Positions 1-8,848 of a stretch of 64,000 nucleotides of DNA are shown piece by piece. The DNA lies in the NCBI RefSeq assembly GCF_041245805.1, contig NZ_CP162490.1, positions 2,581,001-2,645,000 on the forward strand. The letters are read 5' to 3'. Both the position numbers and the translations under genes were made by a program. The notes beneath the pieces were generated by a model, which was not told the DNA's origin, searched no databases, and saw only the letters and a list, made by a program, of their open reading frames with translations. Position 1 is the stretch's first letter. Every line of letters begins with the position of its first letter. This stretch comes from Xanthomonas sp. DAR 34887. Its GTDB lineage: Bacteria; Pseudomonadota; Gammaproteobacteria; Xanthomonadales; Xanthomonadaceae.

Positions 1-3000
1 ACCCGCGGCTTGGGCAGCAAAAGCTGTCTGCGTTGCGTACAGCGCATTCAGTAATGTGTGGGCAGTTGCCGTCGAAATCCAATGCTGGCTGTTTGCGAGG
101 AGCACTGCGCCGGTCTTGAAGTTGCAGAGCCCGGGGTAGGATTGAAACAGTTCCAGAAGGAACCGCTGTGCGCGTTCATGATCGGCGCATACCAGCCATC
201 TCAGGTCGTGGGCCAGGGTTCCCCAGACCTTTAGCTGTTCTTCGCGGCCGAGATGTGTCTCGAGCAGGGACAACCACGCATCCCAAAGCGGAGGTTCCTG
301 TGAAAGGCAGGCGTGGGTCAACGCAGAGAGAATGGGATAGTTGCCGCTAGGCATGATGACGAAGCCGCCGTGGCTCCACAGGATGCTGCCGGATGGATCC
401 TTGTCTTCGGCATCGTCTTCGGTCTGGGTGCCGTCGTCGAGATCGTCCTGCAGCCATGAGGTCAACAGCTCGAACAGATCCTGTGACAGTGGCGTATCGG
501 CACTCACGACCGCGCCAGCGGCATACGCCGCATCCCTGCGGAACTCCACACCGTCAAAGCCCTTGTGGTTCAATTCCAATATGAGCGAATGTAGCGCGGT
601 AGCGTCGTGCTTGCTCTCTCCGAGCGCTCGCAGCACGGCGCCGACCGCGATTTCGTTGTTGTTCGGATGCATCTGGCGGATGAGGCGGATGGCCTTGTCC
701 GGTACGACCTTGGCGAGCTCAGCCAGTGCACGGCTAGCCTGTATTACGCCGCCACGCATGTGATGTCTTGGATGGTCCCACTGCGTCTGATCGGTGAGTT
801 CGGCAAACAGGCTGAGAATGTCTTCCTCCGACGCCCGTTGCATGCGCGTGGCGTCCATGGGGCTGTCGATCCTGCTGAATCCGGAAATGCGGACATCAGC
901 GTCGTCCAGACCGGGGAATGCCCGCTCCTCCTCGGCGACATGGCGGCGGCACGCCACGCTCATGCGTTCCGGCGGGATGGCCCGCAGCAGGCGCAAACGA
1001 TGCTGGCGCGTCCATTGCAGGCGGTGAAGACGCGTCTTTGCATCGTCATCGGGTAGGTAGATGTATCGGTTCCAGCCAAGGATGGCCCGTTCCAGTTGCT
1101 GGATCTGTTCTTCGTCGAGGTGCGGCGAGACCGCACGGATGAGGCGTTTTGTGTCGCCATGTGCATCGCGGTAGCTACCGATCACCAGACGCCTGGGATC
1201 CTCGAGTAGGAACTCAAGCGCTTCTGCAGGGTATTGCGCGGCCACCCGCTGCAGGCCCAGCGCAAGCAGCCGCTGGACGGGCATCAGGTCGGACTGTCGA
1301 TTGGACTGCAGGAGATCAAGGAAGTCTTCGGGGTGACGTTCTGCTAGCAGTTTGATTCCGACGATCACAGCCGAGATGAAAGGTTTCTCGCGACGCAGCT
1401 CTTCATCGTCAAGATCGGGAAATCTCATGTCGACGCTTCTGTACCCGACGACGAAATCATGCGCATCCTGGGCCAGGAGCCGGACCGACTTCAGCACCCA
1501 AGACCAAACCGTCGCCATGAACTCTCGCGGTGCGGCTTCGGCGAGTGCCCGTAGGTCGTGCAGTTCTTGCCCGTTCAATATCTCTGCGAGACGCACAGCC
1601 TCTTCAGCGGGCTGCTGCACGTCGGCAGTCTTCTGCCGCAGCCAGGCATCGAGCAACAGCGGCGCCTGGCTAGGATCCGCGCCACTGACGACGCTGAGCA
1701 TGTGGTTGGCCTGCCAGCCCGAGATCTCCGTCCTGGCAAGAATCTGCCGGCATAGGGCGATGCAGTCCGCGTCCCAGGCCGGTAGTTGCTCCAGCACGAA
1801 CCAAGTCAGCGGGTCCTTCTCCGCACTGGCTTGCCAATGGTCCCGGATCAGGTCCAGTGCGCGGGCTTGCCGGGAAGGCAACGCCCGCCACAGCACCGGC
1901 AGCGCGACGCGGGCGTCCTCGACCGGCAGTCGCATGATCTCCACAAGGTGGTCGTTCGCCAGCCAGTCGAACCAGCCGGGGCTTCCGGGAACCGTGGCGA
2001 GGATGCGGCGCCGGTACCAGCCGTCGTCCCACTTCTCTGCGACCAGGGCCGTCTCGTTGGGGTCGGGGTCCTGCAGTTGGCCGAGGAACTCTATCAGCAG
2101 CATCTTCAGGTGCGGGCGAAGATCGGCGTGCCAGAGTCGCTCGATCTCCCGGGAATAGGTTGTACGGTCGACCGCACGCATGTAGGCGACCGAGTGCCAC
2201 AGCAGCGGTCTAATCCGCAGGCTGTGCTGGCGCTCCAGCACGGTATCGGTGAGCTGCCCGGGCGCGTCGACGAAGCTCCGTGCGCGGATGTACTCGTAGA
2301 GCGTTTGGTGGCGGAAGCCGACGCGGCCACCCTCGCAGAGCAGGATGCCGGATCGCGAGAGTCGTTGCAGTTCGTTGTGAAAGGCATCGAACAGCGCCTC
2401 CGGCAACCAGAGAACTTCCCGGTCTGCCATCCGCGCAGTGATCTCGTACAGCGCCGTGCGCGAGCGCCCGCTCGCATCGGACAGCACCTCCTGTTTCCAC
2501 AACTCTCCGAGCATGTGTTGGTACCCGAGCAGCAGATCTGCCTCTTCGGTGGTACCAATCAGCTGCAGGAACAGGTTCAGGGTCTGGGGCGATCGCAGGT
2601 CCTCACAGATCGAGGCATTCCATCCTTTGGCGTGGATGCCGTATTTCCCGAGCGTCGCCTCGACGTTATCCCATGTGGGCAGATCGAGCGTCATCGTCTC
2701 TGCATCGAGATTCCGCAACCGGGTGTCGTGCCGATGCTCGAATACTCGGCAGGAGGCCACGATGTGAACGTTCTGCACGCCCGAAAGCCCGCGAATCAGG
2801 TCCATGGGCGCACGCAGGCGCGTGGAGTGCTGGACGACCAAATCCGCAAGCGCATCCAGCTGGTCGACAAGAACGAGTACTTTCGTGGACTTGGCCAGCG
2901 CGACCACGCAATCGATCGGATCGGCGGGCAGGTTCAGATGATCGCCAAGCGAAGGCGTGTCGATGACGTCCTCGGACAGGTAATCCGCCTTGATCGCGAG

Positions 3001-3945
3001 GACAGGGATGCCGAGCGCGGCCTGCTCCCGAGCCAGCCTGGCGAGCAGTGCGGATTTGCCGCAACCCGGCTCGCCGAGTACGAGCGTTAACCAGGCCGGC
3101 TCGTTGGCGATTCGTTCGCAAAGCGCGTCCAGCTCGGGCCGCTCCAGCCAGTCGTCTTTAGGCAGCGTCGTCTTCCAGTCGGTTAGGTCGGCGGACGCCG
3201 CGGCAAAGCTGTTGGACACTTGGACCGGATCCAGCGAAATGGCGTTGCGAATGAAGCCGACACCACGCTCATCCAGCGCCTGCACGATCTGGTCGCGGTC
3301 CAGCGGTCCGGGAGGAGCCCGCAGCCCACTCTGGTTGCCACGCGCCATTCCGGTGAGCACATCGACGGCGGTTTCGGGGTCGTCGACCTGAAACTGTAGC
3401 GCTGAGAGGTTGACGGCTTCCCAGCCTTCGAAGTTGTGCGCGCTGCCGATCCGTGTGTGCCTGACCAGATCGAAAGCGCTATCACCGGAACAGTCCAAGA
3501 CACCTTCGAGCTTGGCAAGAGCTGTTTTGAGTCTGGAGCTGGCCTGCGCCTCGAATACGTCGTGACTGGCGTAGTCACGGGTACTCTCGACCAGAGCTGC
3601 CAAGTCGCCAAACGGCGTGTGCGAGCAGAACTCGATAATCGCATCCGGCGTCTTCTGCAGTTGTCGGCGCGCTTTGACCAATTCTTCCTTCAGATCCGAA
3701 TCCGATATCTGCCAGCTACGGTGGTTCGGTTGATTCTTCTTTGCCTGTATGTGTCGGGTCGTGCCGCTACCATAGGTAACGACGATGTCGTCCACATCGA
3801 TGGTCTCGGACGCCCCAGGAAGGGCGACGGCGTCCACTTGCACGGAGGCGATGTTCGGGTCGGACAGCAGCCTGATCAGCCAATGCACGGCGACAGCGAG
3901 CTGGTACTCGTCTCCACGGTGGGATCTTCTGGCGGCGATGCTCAT
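1..3945 (-). CDS. STAND NTPase with N-terminal PD-(D/E)XK-type nuclease domain, partial
   Basis: One open frame starts at ATG 3945 and runs off the left edge, giving 1315 residues without a stop. The N-terminus has the layout of Mrr/Cap4 (DUF4297-like) nucleases: E13 in a DEYQ motif, the acidic pair D52-D53 followed by hydrophobics, and a Q67-A-K69 motif. A P-loop ATPase follows, with Walker A GEPGCGKS at about 291-298 and Walker B VLVLVDQLD ending at about 364. The rest is alpha-helical repeat-like sequence that could be a sensor. Known: STAND ATPases with nuclease effectors (Avs and relatives) recognise phage proteins and then destroy DNA. The start lies 42 bp after the gajB-like stop on the same strand, so this is probably the third gene of that operon. 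Family and defence role are inferred; the C-terminus is not visible. Confidence 0.75.
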   Translation of the reverse strand, partial: MSIAARRSHRGDEYQLAVAVHWLIRLLSDPNIASVQVDAVALPGASETIDVDDIVVTYGSGTTRHIQAKKNQPNHRSWQISDSDLKEELVKARRQLQKTPDAIIEFCSHTPFGDLAALVESTRDYASHDVFEAQASSRLKTALAKLEGVLDCSGDSAFDLVRHTRIGSAHNFEGWEAVNLSALQFQVDDPETAVDVLTGMARGNQSGLRAPPGPLDRDQIVQALDERGVGFIRNAISLDPVQVSNSFAAASADLTDWKTTLPKDDWLERPELDALCERIANEPAWLTLVLGEPGCGKSALLARLAREQAALGIPVLAIKADYLSEDVIDTPSLGDHLNLPADPIDCVVALAKSTKVLVLVDQLDALADLVVQHSTRLRAPMDLIRGLSGVQNVHIVASCRVFEHRHDTRLRNLDAETMTLDLPTWDNVEATLGKYGIHAKGWNASICEDLRSPQTLNLFLQLIGTTEEADLLLGYQHMLGELWKQEVLSDASGRSRTALYEITARMADREVLWLPEALFDAFHNELQRLSRSGILLCEGGRVGFRHQTLYEYIRARSFVDAPGQLTDTVLERQHSLRIRPLLWHSVAYMRAVDRTTYSREIERLWHADLRPHLKMLLIEFLGQLQDPDPNETALVAEKWDDGWYRRRILATVPGSPGWFDWLANDHLVEIMRLPVEDARVALPVLWRALPSRQARALDLIRDHWQASAEKDPLTWFVLEQLPAWDADCIALCRQILARTEISGWQANHMLSVVSGADPSQAPLLLDAWLRQKTADVQQPAEEAVRLAEILNGQELHDLRALAEAAPREFMATVWSWVLKSVRLLAQDAHDFVVGYRSVDMRFPDLDDEELRREKPFISAVIVGIKLLAERHPEDFLDLLQSNRQSDLMPVQRLLALGLQRVAAQYPAEALEFLLEDPRRLVIGSYRDAHGDTKRLIRAVSPHLDEEQIQQLERAILGWNRYIYLPDDDAKTRLHRLQWTRQHRLRLLRAIPPERMSVACRRHVAEEERAFPGLDDADVRISGFSRIDSPMDATRMQRASEEDILSLFAELTDQTQWDHPRHHMRGGVIQASRALAELAKVVPDKAIRLIRQMHPNNNEIAVGAVLRALGESKHDATALHSLILELNHKGFDGVEFRRDAAYAAGAVVSADTPLSQDLFELLTSWLQDDLDDGTQTEDDAEDKDPSGSILWSHGGFVIMPSGNYPILSALTHACLSQEPPLWDAWLSLLETHLGREEQLKVWGTLAHDLRWLVCADHERAQRFLLELFQSYPGLCNFKTGAVLLANSQHWISTATAHTLLNALYATQTAFAAQAAG

Positions 3946-3987
3946 GTGTCAAACCGATATGTAAGGCAAAGACGGTCTTCTCAACTG

Positions 3988-5700
3988 TCAGCCGGGTGGA
4001 AGTAGATGACAAGGATCTATTGACGGAGTCATCACGGTTAGAAGTGATCTCGCGCGCGTAGAAGCGACATGTAAGTTGAATCGCGCGGATCGCTCCGAGT
4101 CGGGTCCTCGTTGAACAAAGTAGCGTTGGAACGGCCCCTCAAATACGATGACCTCGTCGAACTCTTTACCTTTGGATTTGTGTATTGTCATCACCGATAC
4201 GCCTTGGTGAGCGCGACCTGTCGCTGCAAACTGATCCTCTACGACTGCTGCACGCAGGAGCGACCTCGCTTCGACATAAGCACTGTGTGCGCGCCAGGCG
4301 TCGGCCAAGACCGCCTCAATCTGTGCGCCACGGTGTAGCAGTCGCATGTGCCGAGCTTCTTTCGCGGCGGATTGGAGTTCAGCTCGGGAGCTCGCTGCCA
4401 TTGCTGCTCGCACCGCTCGCCAATCCGACACTGGGTCGCCAGTAAGTTGGAGTTGTGCCACCTCGGCAACTAGCTGGCGGACTCCCGGTCCAATGCCTGC
4501 TGCTCCGTAGCCCCTGTCGCCTCGTGTCCGGACTGCGGTCGCCAGAGTGCGCATCCGTCGAGATCTGGTGATCGCAGTATTCGAAGCGTTCTCGGTGCGC
4601 CCGACCTCAAATGCCGCGAGTGCTTCAAGAACGGCAGCGCCAAGTTCAATTTCGGAGCTTCTGGGCTCCAGGAGCAGCGCAATCAGCATGCCGGCCAGCA
4701 TAGGGCCCTCGGCCGAGACAACAATGTCGATGGGATACCTAGGAAGCCCGTGCTCTGCACCGTACATGTAATCAAATACGGCTGCGGCTAGGGGGTTCGA
4801 CGGCACAAGAACTGCCAACGACCAGGTTTCCCGTCGCCTTAGTCGGTTTGCAGTTTCAAGCACCTTCTGCTTCAAGGGCCTGAGGCTGCGACCTGCGTAT
4901 CGAATCACAGAAACACCTGTGTAGTGCTGCTGGCGGAATGCCCCATCAAGAATCGCATCCGCGAATGCAGTGATATCAGTGCCAGCACTGCGATTGTTTT
5001 CGCTGAGGAAATCGAATTCGGTTGGGGCGAATGCTTCAATGAAATCATTGAAGCGCCGAGGACTCGCACCCTTGAAGTCGTAGATGCGCTGCTTGGGGTC
5101 GCCCAGTGCAATCAAACGGCTGTGCTGTCCTAGGCGGGAGATCATTGCCCATTCTTGATCATTCGTGTCTTGGAATTCATCCACGATGATCGTTGGATAG
5201 GCATGGCCGAAGGCCTGAGCCAAAACAGGTAATTTTTCCAGCAACTCTGTTAGCAGAATTGGGAAAAGATCGAAAGCAACCAATCCTTCTTCATCAAACA
5301 GCTGCCTTTGGCGCGCGGTGCGTGCACCGCCAGCGAGTCCCGCAAGGCGCTCTCGTGCCTGGGCGGGAAGTAGAAGCGAAACTCCGGGTTTCGTGCCTAG
5401 CAGATACGCATGACTCTTCAAGACCGACCACGCGAAGCCATGGTAGGTGTTGATTTCGATGCGGCGCAGCTGATCTTTGGGGAGCGTTGCCGTAGCCTGC
5501 TCGGCGACGCGGGCAATCGTGGCACGGGCGAAACTCAGGAATAGCGCCTTCGCCGAATTTCCTATGCGCCCGGCCGCAAGGTCTTCGCAGGCTTTGGCGA
5601 GTGCGATCGTTGTCTTGCCTGACCCAGCACCGCCTCGAACTATGATGTGGCCATCCGTTCCAAGTAGGCGTTGCCGTTGTTCGCAGAGCACCAAAGGCAT
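3988..5700 (-). CDS. gajB: Gabija GajB-like UvrD/Rep-family (superfamily 1) helicase
   Basis: 570 residues with the full set of UvrD-type motifs. Motif I is GGAGSGKTT near residue 23. Motif II is VDEFQDTND, followed by motif III GDPKQRIYDFKGA. Motif V is TIHKSKGKEFDEV and motif VI is ASTRAR near the C-terminus. It is shorter than UvrD (about 720 residues) and close to, though longer than, GajB (about 500). The start lies 17 bp downstream of the GajA-like stop, so the two are co-transcribed. Known: in Gabija, GajB binds a GajA tetramer and is needed for protection against phage. Assignment rests on the OLD-nuclease plus UvrD pairing. A stand-alone helicase is possible but less likely given the spacing. 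Confidence 0.82.
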   Translation of the reverse strand: MPLVLCEQRQRLLGTDGHIIVRGGAGSGKTTIALAKACEDLAAGRIGNSAKALFLSFARATIARVAEQATATLPKDQLRRIEINTYHGFAWSVLKSHAYLLGTKPGVSLLLPAQARERLAGLAGGARTARQRQLFDEEGLVAFDLFPILLTELLEKLPVLAQAFGHAYPTIIVDEFQDTNDQEWAMISRLGQHSRLIALGDPKQRIYDFKGASPRRFNDFIEAFAPTEFDFLSENNRSAGTDITAFADAILDGAFRQQHYTGVSVIRYAGRSLRPLKQKVLETANRLRRRETWSLAVLVPSNPLAAAVFDYMYGAEHGLPRYPIDIVVSAEGPMLAGMLIALLLEPRSSEIELGAAVLEALAAFEVGRTENASNTAITRSRRMRTLATAVRTRGDRGYGAAGIGPGVRQLVAEVAQLQLTGDPVSDWRAVRAAMAASSRAELQSAAKEARHMRLLHRGAQIEAVLADAWRAHSAYVEARSLLRAAVVEDQFAATGRAHQGVSVMTIHKSKGKEFDEVIVFEGPFQRYFVQRGPDSERSARFNLHVASTRARSLLTVMTPSIDPCHLLPPG

Positions 5701-5717
5701 GGCGCTATATCCTCTGC

Positions 5718-7517
5718 TTAGATGACTGGAATTGGAAGCAGAGGCAATAGGATAGGCTGGGGAGGAAGCGCGGGTGGTGGTTCAACCATCGCTCTTAGTG
5801 CGCCGAGGATCCTCATGATGGTTGGAGGGAGGTGCTCGATCTGACACTGGTCAAAAAACAGGGTGAGGTAGTCATTGCCCTTCTTGTATCGAAGAATTTC
5901 AAAAAAGGGAGCGGCATAGGCCTGGTCCGGCGAGTTTTCAGGAGGGAGCTGATTTTGCAAAGCTTGCGGCCACTCGCCCTGAACTGCGAGCCATTTGACG
6001 AACCAACTCTGCATGGCAGGCGGAACCTCGGCTCGAAGGAGCTCTTCGAACCCCACGTAAGGCTGCTCAAAAGCTCGGTCGCTCGCCTGCTCGATCGTAG
6101 CTCTTGCGGCGGGCTGCTGCTGGTCAAAGATCGTTGCCACTGTCTTGCCAAGTCCGCGGAAGAATGTGGCAAACGGTGCGACCGCGGTATCTCCAACCGC
6201 ATCAAATGGAACCCAGCCAAGCGAATCGAGACGCTTGTGCGCAGCGGGCGCAATTTCAGCGGCACGCCGTGATACCGCACTGTATGCAACGAACTCAGTC
6301 TTTCCTTCGACCACAAGAACCCGCCGCGCGAGAAGCGCTTCGCAGAAGCGCGTCCGGAAGCCATCTCGGAAGATTTTTAGTTTGAGATTGGCGGGCAGCA
6401 CCACGGGCGTGGCCGACATGTGTCCGGTAGCATCCCTGCGCACGACCGTCATCTGCTCGGGCTTGAACTGCTCGATGACATAGGGGGAGTGCGACGTGAA
6501 GAGAGCTTGGGATGCAAGCCCCCGCACCTTGTCGACTACCCGCTGCTGGACGTGCGGTGGAAGCGAAAGCTCGGGCTCCTCCATCGCAAAGATCACGCGA
6601 CCTGCACGACGTTGCGCGATCAATCCCAACATGGCCAGCACCAGCGCGTTGATCGTTCCCGAACCTTGGTGCTGGAAGGGTGCCGCGTAGCCAGGCACAC
6701 CGGTAGCAAGGAACGATTTCAGGACTCGTCGAAGATCCTCGCGCGTGAGCTCTGAAACCCGAAGGTGCGGGGCGTCCGCCCACTCGCCGGGAACGATCTC
6801 CCGCATTGCATCCCGGATGGCGGTCAGGATCTGGCCAAACTCCGGATCCTGATCACCGACCACATCAAGCACGCGCAAGCGATCCAGGAGTCCCTCCCAC
6901 ATCCGCGTCCGAACCTCGTAGGTCCGGAGGATCACATCAAGCAACGACCCCCGTTCCATCGACAGCGCACGGCTTCCGGTGCGAAGCGCGCGAAGATGGA
7001 GGAACCCAAACTCCCGCTTGTCCGAGGAACGGCATTCGCTCGTAGGAACATCGTCGACATTTCGAGGAACGGCGAACCATGTCTTAGCGGTGAATTCGTC
7101 GGCTTCCTGGTCGTATTCGCCTTCGAACCTGATCCGGACCGCCGGTTCGACTCCGGCCTGTGCTGCCTGTGCGGCCCCGCCAGGTCCGATCAACACGCCG
7201 TCCCCCTCCCGCCAGAACTCCAAGTTGTTCCGAAAACGCTCGCAATGCTGTGCGTCGAGCCCTGCAATGACCACTTCGACAACAATCTTGGGGCCCGGAT
7301 GCTCGTCATCCCCCCGGTAGGCGCCACCAAAGAAATCGTGCTCGTCGATGACCTGACTTCTGGCTAGCCTGTCCGCACCGATGGCGAGTTCGACGGCTTC
7401 GAAAATCGTGGACTTGCCGGTGTTGTTGTCGCCAAGCAAGACCGTCGTTCCGGCAAAGCGTAGGTCGGCCAGTCGAATGCCACGGAAGTTTTCGATGTGA
7501 ACGCGAGCAACGCGCAT
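5718..7517 (-). CDS. gajA: Gabija GajA-like OLD-family ATPase with TOPRIM nuclease domain
   Basis: 599 residues from ATG 7517, preceded by GGGAGG. An upstream ATG at 7571 would add 18 residues without resemblance to the family. The N-terminus reads MRVARVHIENFRGI, typical of OLD/RecF-like ATPases. Walker A is GDNNTGKS at 29-36. The D/E box is MEEPELSLP near 309, with a TSHSPYVIEQF switch after it. A TOPRIM domain follows with VVEGKTE near 405 and a later acidic FDQQ near 461, as in metal-dependent OLD nucleases. Known: GajA is a nucleotide-inhibited DNA-nicking enzyme of about 578 residues. It lies directly upstream of the UvrD-like gene, in Gabija order. The integrase gene ends 141 bp upstream on the same strand. 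Confidence 0.85.
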   Translation of the reverse strand: MRVARVHIENFRGIRLADLRFAGTTVLLGDNNTGKSTIFEAVELAIGADRLARSQVIDEHDFFGGAYRGDDEHPGPKIVVEVVIAGLDAQHCERFRNNLEFWREGDGVLIGPGGAAQAAQAGVEPAVRIRFEGEYDQEADEFTAKTWFAVPRNVDDVPTSECRSSDKREFGFLHLRALRTGSRALSMERGSLLDVILRTYEVRTRMWEGLLDRLRVLDVVGDQDPEFGQILTAIRDAMREIVPGEWADAPHLRVSELTREDLRRVLKSFLATGVPGYAAPFQHQGSGTINALVLAMLGLIAQRRAGRVIFAMEEPELSLPPHVQQRVVDKVRGLASQALFTSHSPYVIEQFKPEQMTVVRRDATGHMSATPVVLPANLKLKIFRDGFRTRFCEALLARRVLVVEGKTEFVAYSAVSRRAAEIAPAAHKRLDSLGWVPFDAVGDTAVAPFATFFRGLGKTVATIFDQQQPAARATIEQASDRAFEQPYVGFEELLRAEVPPAMQSWFVKWLAVQGEWPQALQNQLPPENSPDQAYAAPFFEILRYKKGNDYLTLFFDQCQIEHLPPTIMRILGALRAMVEPPPALPPQPILLPLLPIPVI

Positions 7518-7658
7518 GGCTCCTCCCGAACCGAGACGTTGAGCGAGACTTAATGTGCTCTCCCCGAACAACGGAGGATAGGGCTTAAGGTCACATTTGT
7601 CGCCTCCGCAGCTAAAACGGCGGGAAGTGACATGCCGCGCCTTGCAAATTGGCGATTC

Positions 7659-8744
7659 TTAGTTTTCGAGAAGGCGAGCAGCTGGATTGTTCGTTGCTCC
7701 GCCGGTCTGAAAATACCCCATGACACTCGACACCGACCGGTGTTCGGTCAGCTGCATAATCGCCGGCAGCGCAATCCCTTGGCGGCTGGCCTCGGTCACG
7801 AACCCTGACCTGAGACTGTGCCCGCCAAAATCTCCCTCCAGTCCGGCCAGTCGCGCCCGCCGCTGTACGATCTCGCCTACCGCGGCCGGAGACAGGGCAG
7901 GGCCGACGCGCTGCTTCCACAGCCGTCGGAAGATCGCCCCTTCGGTGATCCCGGCTGCGTCCAGCCAGTCCTGCAGCGCGAGGGCGGCCCGATCGAGCAC
8001 CGGCTTGTCCGGGGTCGAGCTCGCGGTGACACCGGCCTGCTGGGTCTTGCTGTGTTCCAGGCGGTAGATATAGCCCAGGTCGCCGATTCGGCGCAGGTCG
8101 CGCAGATCGGCAGCGGCGATCTCGCTGCGCCGGCGGCCGCCGCTGGCAAACCCGAAGCAGAGTAGGGCGCGATCCCGTATTCCTTCCAGGCTGTCGTCGC
8201 AGGTAGCCAGCATGGATTCCAGCTCGGGCAGGGTGATGGCGGTCTTCTTGCGCGGCCGCTCGCCGCGTTTGACTGCGGCTCGGGCGGCGCGGCTGAGCAC
8301 GGTGCGGATCGCTGGCTGTTCGCAGGGATTGGTCGCCTGTTTGAGCCTGTGCGCGGTGGACAGCACGGCGACCCGATGCCGCACGGTTGCCAAGGTCCAG
8401 GGCCCAAGCTTGGCCTTCAGGCCGGCCGCCACCAAGGCCTGGTCCACGATCGGCGGCAGCTCCCACACCAGTTCGCCCTCAGCCGAACGGCGTTGCACAT
8501 GGTCAACGACGAACTGCAGCACGGTGGCCTCGGGTACCGGCAATGCCAGCTCGATGCCATAGCGCGCCGCATGCCAGCCGGCCCAGTAGCGCAGGGCACT
8601 GGTGTAGCTGCGAGTAGTGTTCTCGGCCGCTGCTTCGGCCAGCAGCTCGCGCACCGCGTCCGCCGTCTGTTGCGCCAGCTGTTCGGGCAGTACCAGCTGG
8701 TGGACGGTCTGGACTAGGGCGGCACTAGTGGAATTAGCATTCAT
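7659..8744 (-). CDS. Tyrosine recombinase / site-specific integrase
   Basis: 361 residues. The N-terminal half resembles a SAM-like core-binding domain. The C-terminal catalytic domain shows the conserved Arg in SGGRRRSE, the HSLRSG box, then TEHRSV and MGYFQTG, which supply the remaining His and the nucleophilic Tyr. It probably moves the island that carries the defence genes. It is read divergently from the KfrA-like gene, with 104 bp of repeat-rich DNA between them. A 51-bp stretch of its coding sequence (8373-8423) recurs in decayed form at 11195-11245. The attachment sites are not identified. Confidence 0.93.
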   Translation of the reverse strand: MNANSTSAALVQTVHQLVLPEQLAQQTADAVRELLAEAAAENTTRSYTSALRYWAGWHAARYGIELALPVPEATVLQFVVDHVQRRSAEGELVWELPPIVDQALVAAGLKAKLGPWTLATVRHRVAVLSTAHRLKQATNPCEQPAIRTVLSRAARAAVKRGERPRKKTAITLPELESMLATCDDSLEGIRDRALLCFGFASGGRRRSEIAAADLRDLRRIGDLGYIYRLEHSKTQQAGVTASSTPDKPVLDRAALALQDWLDAAGITEGAIFRRLWKQRVGPALSPAAVGEIVQRRARLAGLEGDFGGHSLRSGFVTEASRQGIALPAIMQLTEHRSVSSVMGYFQTGGATNNPAARLLEN

Positions 8745-8758
8745 AGTATGTAATATAC

Positions 8759-8801
8759 GCTACGAATAAGCAGGCGTAGCCACGATAATCATCACTTATC
8801 G
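8759..8801. promoter_or_regulatory. Paired inverted repeats in the int / kfrA-like divergent promoter region
   Basis: Two short inverted repeats lie side by side in the 104-bp gap between divergent genes. GCTACG (8759-8764) pairs with CGTAGC (8775-8780), and CGATAA (8783-8788) pairs with TTATCG (8796-8801). KfrA-type proteins are known to bind their own promoters. These are plausible operators for the adjacent protein, or recombinase arm sites. This is inference from position and symmetry. Confidence 0.4.
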
Positions 8802-8848
8802 AGAGTAGGTCAACTGCAGGGCAGGGCGCCAATCCGGGAGGCACTTCA

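Noticed and set aside
1786..3090. Plus-strand frame of 434 residues in the STAND gene region
   Set aside because: It lies entirely opposite the continuous minus-strand frame that carries Walker A and B and nuclease motifs; its own translation has no family pattern.
7518..7571. GajA start at 7571
   Set aside because: It would add 18 residues unlike the family; ATG 7517 has GGGAGG at proper distance and begins the conserved fold.
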